From: Nocardia bhagyanarayanae
GTDB taxonomy: Bacteria; Actinomycetota; Actinomycetes; Mycobacteriales; Mycobacteriaceae
Direction: 5' to 3'
Assembly: GCF_006716565.1 (NCBI RefSeq)
Contig: NZ_VFPG01000001.1
Coordinates: 434,001-498,000 of the forward strand
DNA length: 64,000 nt
Below, in pieces: positions 24,001 through 36,000 of the stretch (its first letter is position 1; every line of letters starts with the position of its first letter). The notes beneath the pieces are model-generated. The model was not told the DNA's origin. It did not search any database and saw only the letters and a program-made list of their open reading frames with translations. The position numbers and the translations under genes were made by a program.

Positions 24001-27000
24001 GACTGGGCGACCGAACTCGGATCCGCATCCGGCTGGACATCGGCGCCGGACTCGGCGACCGAACTCGGATCCACATCCGGCTGGACATCGGCGCCGGACT
24101 CGGCGACCGAACTCTGACCCGTATCCGCCCGAGCATCGGCCGCGATGTCCGACCTGAAAACGGGCGATCCCCAATGGAGTCTGCCTCGTTCACTCGGATC
24201 GGCCGAGCGAACCATGTCGAAGACGACCTCGGCGTGCTCCGCGCCCACCTGGTCGACATATTTGCGGACGGCGGCGAGCCCGGCCTCCTCGGCGACCCGC
24301 GCGGGCGGGCGGGCCTCGGGATTGCGCGACCGCCTGCGCTCGGCTTTGCGATACGCCTTGTCGTAGGCGTCGGTGTAGGCGGCTTCGGCCGCGTCACGCG
24401 GAATGAACCGGCCGTCGGCTCGCAGTTCGGGGAACCGCCGGATCTCGTCGGCGAGGGTTCGGCTGAGCCGGTCCCGCGCCTCCCGGCTTTCTCGATCGGG
24501 CGTAGGCACACCGTCTTCGTCCGAGGCGACGCCGGCGTCCAGACCGTGGGCGCGATCCCATTCCGCCCCGGCGTACCGGCTCGGCGACAGCCCGTCGATG
24601 CGGCCGCCCAGCGCATCGATATTCGCGCGGACCGCCCGCAACCCGGCACGGTACGAGGCCGCCCAGAGCATGTCGTAGGTGATCGCGTCGTTCTTGTAGA
24701 GGATCGGCGCGACGATCTTCGCCGCGGCCGAATACGCCTCGTCGAAGGCCCATTCGAGCGCGTCTTCGATCGACCGCCCGCCCTCGCGCGCTTGCTTCGT
24801 ACCCGCACGGACAGGTCTCGTGCCATCGTTGAGATCTTCGAAGCGGCGATAGTTGTATTCCATCGCGTACGCTTCGGCCAGTCGATCCAAGCTCGCGGCG
24901 ACGTACTCGTCGCGATTCGTCGTCAGCCGTTCCTGTCGCGCGTCGACACCGAGCGCGCGCTGTTCGGCCGCGACCGCCGCGCGGATCAGAGCACCGATCT
25001 GCGTGTGCTGGGCATCGCCGACCTGGATCACCGCGGTGTTGGTGAGCGGCTCGTAACCGAGTGACCGCGCGTCGTCGGCGGCGTCCGGGCGACGAACCGA
25101 CAGAGCCGGATCGTCGGTGAATCGAATGCCCACGCCGTGGCGCGCCAGTGTTCGGTGCACCCAAGGTCCGATTCGTTCTACCTGGCGGACAAGCTTTTCG
25201 ACGAGCGAATCGTGCCGGCTGCGCGTCAACTGATCGAGATCGGATCCGGCCGAGTCGTCGGGATCGGTCGAGGCGCCGAGTCGGCGCGCGTCGACCGCCG
25301 CCTCGGGCGAGTCCACGACGAACACCGAACCCGAGTCGTCGAGCTGAACGTTCGGGCGGTGCGCCGTCGTGCCGTCGGTGGTCTCCGGCCGCGCTGGATC
25401 GCGGCCGACCGCATCGGCGATCTCGCCCTCGATCCGTGCCAGCTCGCCGTCCAACCGCGCATGCCACCGCGACAGGTCGACGAGCACGGCTTCGGCGATA
25501 TCGCCGTCGCCGAGACCGGGCCGTCGGCTCGCGACACGGCGCAACTCGGCGATGATCGCGTCCTGATCGGAGCCGAGATCGACGGTGTCGGGAATCTGCA
25601 GACTCTGCCGAAGACGCCCGGCGGCACGATCGAAATCGAACCGAATCCGCGCCTGTTCCCGCCGGATGTCCGCGTGCTCGCGGAGCAAGCCCTCGACCTG
25701 ACGCGCCGCCTCCGGAGTGGACGGCACGTACTCGTCCATTCCGTCGGGAACGACGTTGCGCTGCAAATCATCCCATTCACGACCGGCGCTGTCCCGGATA
25801 CTCGTGCCGTCGGGGGCGAAGTCCGGCGAGTCGAAGAGATCGGTCGCGAGCAGTTTCGCGATGCCCGCCTCGCGGCCGATCTCGCGCAGCCGCGTCTCGG
25901 TCAGGCTGTCGTCGCCGCGCCTGGCCGAGTCGATGGCGGCATCGTGCGCGGCGAGGTACTGCTGCTCGAGCGCCATCCGGTAGTCGCGGGCAGGCAACGA
26001 CTCGGACGGATCTGCTTCTGGCGTACCCAAATCCTGGTGGAACAGGGCCTGCCTGCCGAGCGCGTCCGCCTCGGCGCGCAACCGAGCCTGGACATACGCC
26101 TCGCGGTCCATCGCCCGGATACGCGACGGCATCACCTCGAGCTGCCCGTTGCGCACCGCCTCCGCCAACGCCGCCGCCCGCACCACCGCAGCCGCCTGCG
26201 CCTGCTGGCCGCGATCACGCGCACCGACGACGACATCCATCGTCAGCCCATCGAAGGCATCGACACCGCCCGACTCGCTAGCGTCGAAACGCACGCCCGC
26301 ACGCATCTCCGAAAGCAGTTCGATAGCGGCACGGCCGGTTTCGCTCGCACCGAGCACATCCAAGACCTCGGCGAACCCACGATCCGGCGACCCGACGAGC
26401 CACCGGCTCAGCCCGTCGGGGGCGGGGCGCGTGGCGACCGGAACCGAGGGCGGGGCATCCGCGGAGCTCGCGCCGCCGGGCGCGGATGTGTTGTCGTCCA
26501 GCTCGTGCGACAGCGGGTTGTCCGTGTCGCGCGTGTCCTCGGGCAGCGTGCCGTCGCCGATTTCGGCGGTTCCGTCGGTGAGTTTCCGAGCGATCCGCTC
26601 CACCAACCGATCCGGATCGGTGTCGGTCATGGTGGGGAAGTACCTGGCCAGCACGTCGGTGCCGCCGTCGCGACCGGTCAGCGGCACCCGCCAGTTACCC
26701 TTGCCGTCGTTTTCCAGGTAGATGTCCACCCGGACCGGGCCGACCCGCACCTGCCTGTTGAGGAACTGCGGGCTCGGCAACGGTTCGCGCACCCGGACGA
26801 GCGGCTGCGGAATCCGGCGCGTGTGCATGCGGTAGGCCACCGCGGCCGGATCGGTCTCCGGCAACTGCGGATTGTTCTGCGCCGCAAGGAATCCCACCTC
26901 GACCACGTCGGGTTGCAGGAGGACCGGGGTCGATACCCACCGGTTCTCCATCCGGAACGCGAGCCGGGGCTCGTTCCGGTGGAAGAACGCCTCCTCACCC

Positions 27001-30000
27001 AGCCGGGTGATCCAGTCGGCGAATCCCTCCCTGATCCTGCCCTCGGCCCGGAACCGCAGGTACTCCGAGAGGAATGTGGCGACGGCGTCGGGCAGCGAGG
27101 GGTACCGGCGCGCTCCCTCGGCCACGTCGCGGGACAGCTCGACCGTGGACGGGTTGCCGTCGGGTCCCGGCTCGACCGCCAGGTAACGGATGCGATGCCC
27201 GTCCCACAGGGCGTCGCGCAGCGCGGGATCGTCGCGGCTCACCTGGTCCAGCGCGTCGAGGTGCTCACCCTTCGGTGCGATGACCAGCAACTCCGGCGTG
27301 CTCGACTCCGGCTTGAACCGCAGCACATTCGGGCTCGACCGCGCACCGTCGGGACGCGCTCGCAGCTGGTCCTCGACGACGCGGCGCACCAGCTCGTCGC
27401 TCGTCGATTCGGTCGGCGGCGCCGAATCCGCCTCGGGCACAGCGGCGATGCGTGGCGAACCCCAGTGCAGACCGTCCTGTTCTGTCAGGTCGGCCGAACG
27501 GATGACGTCGAAGGCGATCCAGGCGCGCTGGGCGCCCACCTTCTCCACATATTTGCGAACCGCGGCGAGCCCCGCCTCCTCGGCGGCCTTGTGCGGCGAC
27601 GGCGCCTGGGGATCGCGGGCGAGCGCACCCTCGGCCTTGCGGTACGCCTGGTCGTAGGCCGCCGTGTACGCCGCCTCGGCCGGACCGAACGGAATGTAGC
27701 GACCCTCGGCCCGCTTCTCGGCGAATCGCCGGATCTCGTCGGTGAAGGTGCGGGCCTGCCGGTCGAGCGCCTGCGGGCTGTCGTCGGCGACCGGCGCGCG
27801 CTCCGCTTCCCCCTCGGGCGCGAGATCGGGACGAAGTCCGTGGGCCCGGTCCCATTCCGCCCCGGCGTACTGGGCCGGTGTCAGCCCGTCGATGCGCGTT
27901 TCCGAGGTGTCGAGGGCCGCGCGGACGGCCCGCAGACCCGCACGGTAGGCGGCGGCGTTCAGCATGTCCCTGCCCACCGCGCTGTTCTTGCCGTACACCT
28001 GCTCGGCGATCTTCCTCGCCTCGGTGAACGCGTCGAGGAAGGCCTGTTCCAGCGGATCGTCTATGCGCCTGCTGCCCTTGGTGCGCCCCGCTCCGACGTG
28101 GTACCGGTCGATTCCGGCCGTGGCCGCCTGGAGGCGACGGTGCTGGAAGTCCAGCGCGTACGCCTCGGCCCGGCGGTTCAGCTGGGCCGCGATGTAAGCG
28201 TCTCGCTGTAGCGACAACCTGTCCGAAGCCCGACCCGCGCCACGGGCATCCAATTCGGCCGCGACCGCGGCGCGTACCAGCGCCGCCATCTGCGTCTGCG
28301 CGCCCTCGTAGAACGGGAGGACGACGGTATTCGTCGCGCGATCGTAGCCCGGCGTCCGCCCGGCGCCCTCCTGCTGCTCGACTACGACGGCCGGATCATC
28401 GGCGTAGCGGATCCGCACGCCGTGGCGCGCCAGGGTGTGCGCCACCCAGTCACCGATCTGCCTGCCCCCCTTCGTCAGATCCGCGAGCAGCTTTTCGTTT
28501 CGGGAGGCGGCGAGGCTTTCCAGCCTGCTCGTCGGGGCAGCGTCGGGGTCGGCCGGTTCGGCCCGCTGTCCGGACTCGGGAGTTTCCGGCGTGCTCGCGT
28601 CCGGTCGGCGCACGAACACCGCACCCGATTCGCCGAGATGGACGCGGGGACGTCGCATCCCCGTGCCGCCGTCCCGGGTCGGTTGCGGCAGGTCTCGACC
28701 GACGGCGTCGGCGATCTCGCCCTCGAGCCGTGCCAGCTCGTCGTCCAATCGGGCGTGCCATTGCGACAGCTCGGTGAGCAACGCGTCGGCGAGGGAGCCG
28801 TCATCGACGACCGCTCGCTTGCGGGCGATCTTCCGCAGTTCGGCGATGATCGATGCCCGATCGGATCCGAGATCGACGTCGTCGGGAATCCGCATCCGCC
28901 CCCTGCGCTGCTCGACCGTCTGATCGAAGGAGAACTGGACGAGCGCCTGCGCCCGCCGGACGTCCGCGTGCTCGCGGATCAGGCCCTCGACCCGACGCGC
29001 CGCCTCAGGGGTGGACGGCACGTACTCGTCCGTCCCCTCGGGAACGACGGTGTGCTGCGCGGCATCCCACTCACCAGCGACGATGTCACGGAGACTCGCG
29101 CCGCTGTCGGTAAGATGCGGCGAGTCGAACAGGTCGGTCGCCAACAGCGCCGCGATACCCGCCTCGCGGGCGATCGCCCGGAGCCGCTCCGCGTCCGGAT
29201 CTCCGCCGGGCCGCCGAGCGGCGGCGAGTGCGGATTCGTACGCGGCCAGATACCGCTGCTCCAGCTCGCTCCGGAAGTTGCGATCCACCAGTGATTCGGA
29301 CGGGCCGACTTCGGGAGTGCCGAACTCCCGGTGGAACAGGGCCTGCCTGCCGAATGCGTCGGCCTCGGCGCGCAACCGGGCCGCGATATAGGCGTCCCGG
29401 TCCATCGCCCGGATACGCGACGGCATCACCTCGAGCTGCCCGGTGCGCACCGCCTCCGCCAACGCCGCCGCCCGCACCACCGCGGCCGCCTGCATCTGCT
29501 GGCCACGATCACGCGCACCGACGACGGCATCCATCGTCAGCCCATCGAAGGCATCGACACCGCCCGACTCGCTAGCGTCGAAACGCACGCCCGCACGCAT
29601 CTCGGCGAGCAGTTCGACTGCCGCACGGCCGGTTTCGCTGCCGCGGAGCACCTCCAAGACCTCGGCGTACCGACGATCCGCCGCGGCGGCGCGCCAGGAA
29701 CTCAGACCATCCGGCTCGGCGTGCGCGGCCACGGGGACCGAGGGAGAAGCGTCGGCAGCCTCGGCTGCGGCGTCCTCCACCTCGGGGTCGGCGGGGCTCG
29801 TGCTGTCCTGGACGGACCCGTCGCCGAGCGGCTCGGGTGTCCTGCTCGCGCGCGGGTTACCCCAGTACGCGCCGTCGGACTCGTCCGCGCGAGCGGCCCG
29901 CACGACGTCGACGATCAGTTCGGCGTTCTCGATCCCCACCTTGTCGACGTGGCGGCGGATCGCGAGCTCTGCGGCCTCCCTTGCGGCCAACGCCGGTGGC

Positions 30001-33000
30001 CGCGAGGACTTCTCGCGTGCCAGTGCCCGCTCCGCCTTGCGATACGCGCGGTCGTAGGCATCGGAGTACGTCTCTTCGATCGGGCTGCGCGGTATGCCCG
30101 AGCCCTTGCCGTCGGCACGCAGTTCACGCACCTGCTCGAGCTCGGCCACCAGGTCGTGGATGCGCCGCCGCAGCGGAGCGGGCGCGTCCGTGTCGCCGAG
30201 CGGCGCGGCCGCGCCCGGGGTGATGCCGTGCGCCCGATACCACTGGTCGGAGAACCGCTGGGTGAAGTTCCGGCCGTCGACTTCGGGCACCAGCTCGTCG
30301 AGGTTGTCGCGCACCGCGCGGACGGCGGCTCGATGGGAGGCGGCGTCGAGCAGCTGCCCGGTGATCGCCGAGTCGTTGCGGTAGGCCCGGGCGAGGACGT
30401 CACCGGCCTGAGCGAACGCCCGGAGGTAGGCCTTCGCCAACGAGCCCGCCATGGACCCGATCATGTTGTCGTCGGTGAACTGGTTGTTCGCCGCGAATCC
30501 CAGCGCCGCGGCATCGGCCTGGTGATCGAGCATCAGGTCGATGTACTCCGCGCGCGACATGCCGAGTCGCGGTATCGGCCCGTGGGGCGAGGAAGCGTGC
30601 AGCTCGGCGAGTCGAGCGGCGCGGATCAGCGCGATGGCCCGCTGGCGCGGATTGTCGCCTTCGCGCAGCACCACCGTGTTCGTCGACGGGTCGTAGGACT
30701 CCTCCAGTCCCACCTCCACGTGGTCCCGGCTGGCGTGGTACGAGCGCGGTTCGGAGGTGTAGAGCACCCGCACACCGTGGCGCCGCAACGTCTGGGCCGC
30801 CCATCGACCGATGTCGTGGCGGTGATCCCCGAGCAGCTCGGCGACCCGATCCGATGCCTTCGCCACCAGTTCCGCCAAATCCGTTCGCGCTGCGTCGTCT
30901 TCGGGACCAACCGCGGGCGCGGCGGAATCGGAAGGCCGCGGCGACAGGTCCACATCCGTGTGGTCACCGCCGATGAACACGACGCCGTCCTGGGCCACAT
31001 GGATCGCGATCGGTTCCTCGACACCGAGATCTCGCCGCACCGCCGCCGCGAGATCGACGCCGAGCGCGCGGCGCCGCTCGGTCAGTTCGCCGTGGCGGGC
31101 GGTCAGTTCGGCGAGCACGGCCAAATCGGTCTGGGCACCGTACCTGCGCGGACCGTCCGGGCCGTGCAGCCGCGCCACCACGTCCTGCCGGTCGAGCCTG
31201 TCCGCGTCCCCGCGCAGCAGCGAGACATCGCCAAGTCGCGCCGCGACGCGATCCCAATCCGCCTCGACCCGGGCGAGTTCGCGTTCGACGGCGGCGCGCT
31301 TCCTGCCGATGTCCTCCAGTGCCCGCGCCGCGTCCCGAGTGGTCGGCGCGTATTCGCGCAACCCGTCCGGTGCGGTGATGCGGTGCTGGGCGTCCCAGAA
31401 CTCGGCCGCGGCGTCCCGGTGGGCGCGTGCGGGTCCGGAACCGTCCGGTGCGTCGAATTCGCCGCCCGTGAGCAGTGCGTCGACGCCCGCCTGCCGCGCC
31501 CGTTCGAGCAGAGCCGGATCGATTTCCGAATCCGGCTCTCGCACGCCGATTTCGGCATCGAAGGCGGCCAGGTAGGTCGCCTCGAGCCGCTGCCGTGCGG
31601 TGGGATCGGTGACCGGATTCGCGGCGGTGTCGTATCCGGCCAGTTCGAGTTCGCGATGGAACTCGGCCTGCCTGCCCAGTGCCAGCGCCTCGGCGCGCAC
31701 ACGCGCGGCGATGAAGTCGGCGCGATCCTGGGCACGAACACGCGCGGGTGTCACCTCCAGCAGACCGGTCCGCACGGCGTCGGCGAGCGTCGCGGCGCGG
31801 ACGATAGCGGCGGCCTGGGCGGGATGGCTGCGATCCCGTGTCCCGACCGACACCTCCATCGTTCTGCCGTCGAACACATCGACGGACCCGTTCGCGTCGA
31901 AACGCACGTCGGCGCCGAGGTCGCGCAGCGTCGCCATCGCATCGCGACCGAAGGCACCGAACCCGAGCACCCCTTGTACGTCGTTCGCACCGGGCAGGCT
32001 GGGACGCACCGTCCACGACTCCCCCAGCGGCCCGGTGGATTCGGTCCGCGCATCGGCGTCATGGCGGAATTCCGGGCTGCCCGAGGGCGGCGTGAGACGC
32101 TGATCGGCCGGCGCGGTGGCGGGCTCGCCGTGCGCTTCCCGCCACGCCCGCTCGTAGAACTCGGCGTTGGTCGGACCGGAGCCCGAGGGGCGGTCCGCCG
32201 CGACGTGCGGGCGCAGCGCGTCGAAACCGGCCTGGTTCGCGATGCGGTCCAATTCGTCTGCCGGACCGCCGATCTCGTTCGCCGCGTCCGCGCGCGCCTT
32301 CCGGTAGGCGTCGAGGTAGACGTGATCGGCCGCGGTGAGCTCTACCGCGCCACGCAACTGCACGGCCGCGACGATCTCCCAGACGCGAGCCGAGGTCTCC
32401 TCGTCGATCTTGCGATCGACGTAATCCCGTCGCTCCGAACGGATCCGGTCACGGGCGTCGACCGCGGCATCCTGCCTGCCCGCGAACTCGGCGTGTATCG
32501 CGCCGCTCACGATGGCGCGCATGTGCTCGCCGTCGGTGGCGCCCGCATCGATGACAAGCACCCGCCGCGCGGGGAAGAACTGCGTCGCCCCGCCGGAACT
32601 GTGCTCGATCGTGACGCCATGCCGCCGCAGAGTCTCCAGCGCCCACGTGCCGACCGCGCTGTCCGACAATGCCGTCGTGATCGGCTCTATGCGCTGTCTG
32701 GTCGCGTCGCCCGCCAGATCCGACTCGGCGACCGCGCGGCCGGAGGACTCGAACACCCGCGGATCGATAGAGTCGACCCGGCGCGCTCGGACCTGGCCGA
32801 AGTCGTCGATGCCCAGCGACAGGTGCTCGAACTCGACGGGACCGTCGCGCAGGAGCGTGCGCACGCGCGGATCGGCCGTCGCCGCATTGCGCAGGGCCTG
32901 GTGCTGGAAAGGCATCCCCGCGACGACGATCCGGTTCGGTGTGCCCGGAACGTAGACGTAGTGGTCGCCGAGCGGACGCGCGTCCGGAGCGTAGGTGGCC

Positions 33001-36000
33001 AGCACCTCGCGGGCGGCCAAGGCGGCAAGCGTGTCGACCTCCCGGTCGTAGGCCACCTGCGCGTTCTCGCGCCGCGCGATCAGATCGGTCAGGGACAGCA
33101 GATCGTGCTCGGTGCGGCGCAGGTCCGCCAGCCGCTCGGGTGTGGTCGCGGGATCGGCCATCTCGGCACGGACCGGACCGAGACGATCGGCGATCTCCCG
33201 GGACAACGAGTCCGCCGGCAGATGCGGACGGATGCCGTACCTTGCTGTGCCGCTGTTGATTTCGTCGGACACCTCGACCAGATCGCGGTGCGCGCGGACA
33301 CGATCGGCCGCGCTGGTCCGCAATGCCGCGGCCGCGGGCTGTGCCGGTTCGGGTGCGATCTCAGCGTCGTAGAACTGGCCGTGATCGGTGCGGGAACGAT
33401 CCCACTCGGCTCCGTAGTAGTCGGAGTAGTTCCTGCCGTTCGGCCAGACGTGGGTCTCGATTTCCGCGATGAGCGCTTCGGTCGCCCGTTCGTGTGCCCG
33501 ACGCGCGATCTCGGCCTCGCTCAGCGGCGTTCCGTCTTCCCCGTGCTCCGGCTGTGCGGCGTACGCGGCGTCGTAGGCGTCCTCGAGGTAGTGCCGATCG
33601 CCGAAATAGTCGCCGAGCTGCGGGTCGGCACGGAATTGTCCGGCAAGCCTGATCCACTGTGCCACCGCCGCCGCCTCCTCGGCGACCATGGTGCGGATGA
33701 ACGTCGCACGGTCCATACCGAGATGGCCCGATTCGCCGCGGATGTACCGCTCGGCGTGGACGGACTCGTGCGCCAGCGACAATGCTTGGCGCACATGGTC
33801 GTTGCGGCCGGTGTAGACGGTGGCCGTCAACGACTCGGCGGCGAACCCACCGCTGCGCCGGTCCGCGGCCGCCCGTTCGTATCGCACCCGTACCGACGCG
33901 TCGTCCAGCACCCGCAGCACATCCGCGCCGGTCTCGGTACCCCGCAGCAGCGCGCGCACCTGATCGGAATGCGAATCGAGTGAACGACCGACGCGGACAT
34001 CGATGTCGGCGACAGGGTTCGAATCGGGGTCGGCTCCCAGGGGGTGCACCGCGTTTCCCTGCGGATCGAGCAGGATCGCATAGGTGCCGAGCACTTCCCG
34101 CGGCACGATGGGCGGGAACCGCTTCGTGTAGTCCGCACCCGGGTCCCGGGCCACGACGATGCTCGCGCCGTCCTCGTCCCTCTCGTGTCTCAGGACGTAC
34201 GCGTGCGCGCCGACGCCGTACTCGTCGACCGGACCCGCGTACTCGTCGACCACCAGTGCTGTCGAGCCCTCCGGCATGTCGAGGAGCTGCCGTTGGATCG
34301 CCTCGTGATCGGCGAACCGGCGCAGCTGCCCGCCCGCCGCCTCCTGCACTTGGGCGACCGACATGCCATCGAGTCCGACCGGGCCGTCCGGCGGCTCGAT
34401 CGTCGTGCTGCCGGTCAGGCGCTTGATCAGGCGCAGCGCGAGTTCGGCGCAACGGCCGCGGTTCGCCTCGGCGGTGTGCGAAGCGACAGCGTCGGAAGGC
34501 TCGGCGAGCGGCGCGTCCTCGGCGTCCTGAGGCCCGTCGAGGGCATCCGGCGAGTCGTCGTCGGAATGCTCGACGAACTCCGCGTCGTCGACATGCTGAT
34601 GAATATCGGCATCGGGAAGGGCGGCGACGTCGACCGTGCCGTCGGCCGCCACGCCGTTCGCGTCGTTCCAGTCCCTGGTGTAGACGCCGACGTAGTCGGC
34701 GACGCCTCCGTCGGAGGTCCCCAGGTACGCCCGGATGCCCGCCGCACCGAAGTCGAGCGCCGGGTCCCGCATGGGATCACGGAGGTGCCGCGGCCGCAAC
34801 AACTCGGCCATCCGATTCAGCGCACGGCGCGACATCCCGAGACGTGCGGCATCGCTCGCGCCTTCCAGATCGCCGACCGGAACCACGTGTCCACGGGCCC
34901 GCAACTGTTTGACGAACTCGGCCTCGAGCGCGTGCGCACGGCTCTCCTGCCGGACCATCGCGTCGACGTAGTCGCCACGCTCCGTCGTCAGCGGATGCGG
35001 TGACAATCCCTCCGCGGCATCACGCAAGTGGGCGGCGGCATGCACCATATCGATGGCCTGCCGCACCTCCGAGGTGCCGTAGCCGAGAACGAGCGTCCTG
35101 CGCTCCGGGTAGTAGCGCGGCTCGACGTCCAGTTCGTGCACCACGCGAAGGTTGTTGCGCCGCAGCATGTCATCGGCCCATCGGCCGATCTCGCTGCTCT
35201 CCAGCAGACGCTGGACCCGCGCGATCCGATCCGCCGACGTCTCGCCCGCGGAATCACCCGGCATCCCCACCGGTACGGCAGGCTCGTCCTCGGCAGTCCA
35301 ATTCAACGCATCGTCGACGACGTCCGTGGCGGCGTCGGGACCGAGCGACGTCACCTCGACATTCGCGTCCGGCCCCGGTTCCTCGACCTCGATCAACCGC
35401 AGATCCAGATCGGGACGACGCAGCACCGACGCGAGTTCCGGGCGGCGCGCCAAGGCCTCGGCGAGCGCGGCGGCGTGCTCACGTTCGAGCGCGACGACGA
35501 CCACCCGAGGCGGCGTTCCGTCGAGCAGCGCGACGTGCGGGGTGATCGCCTCGGCCCCGTCGAGTCCGGTCTCCTCGAGTTCGGACGCGAGCACATCCCT
35601 TGCCACGGCGGCATTCGCTGCTGTGTCGGCACGGTTGATCAACTCACCCTGGAGGTGGTACTGATCGCCGAGATCGGACAACAACCGAATCTTCAGTTCA
35701 CGCCCGAGCAACTCGGCGCGCTGTGTCTCCATCGCCGCGTCGGGCAGCATGTCCCGGCCGACATCGGCCCGATCCACACCGAGCCGTTCGGCGAGCTCGG
35801 CCAATTCCTGCTCGTTCGCCTCGCGCAGCCTCGGCAGCGTCTCCGCGCGCAGTTCCGGGTCGATGGCATCGATGGTGTCGATGCCGAGACTGCCGGCGAG
35901 ATCGTTGATCTGGCCGGCCAGCTCCCTCCGACGCCGTTGGGCGACGACCCGCCGCGTCGCGTTCTCGGCGACCTCCGCCTCCGCCTCGGGCGAACTCCAC

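Larger units (their letters stand above)
24150..35250 (-). repeat. Series of diverged peptidase-like modules, mostly without HExxH
   Basis: The same helix-strand-helix pattern as the HExxH domains recurs near 35100, 32550, 31750, 30650, 29500, 28250, 26200 and 25000. The zinc site is replaced by sequences such as 'DMVHAAAHLRD', 'AIVSGAIHAEF', 'AALVRAAVAAELDA' and 'AAAVVRAAALAEAVR'. Each is followed by a 'R..YI.ARL..EA.A...' helix. This suggests serial duplication of one module and loss of catalytic residues. Only the copies at 36411 and 33768 keep both His and Glu. Confidence 0.6.

Noticed and set aside
29331..33983. Plus-strand open frame of about 1,550 codons
   Set aside because: It is an antisense shadow with Arg/Asp-rich composition. 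The opposite frame carries the peptidase-like modules.
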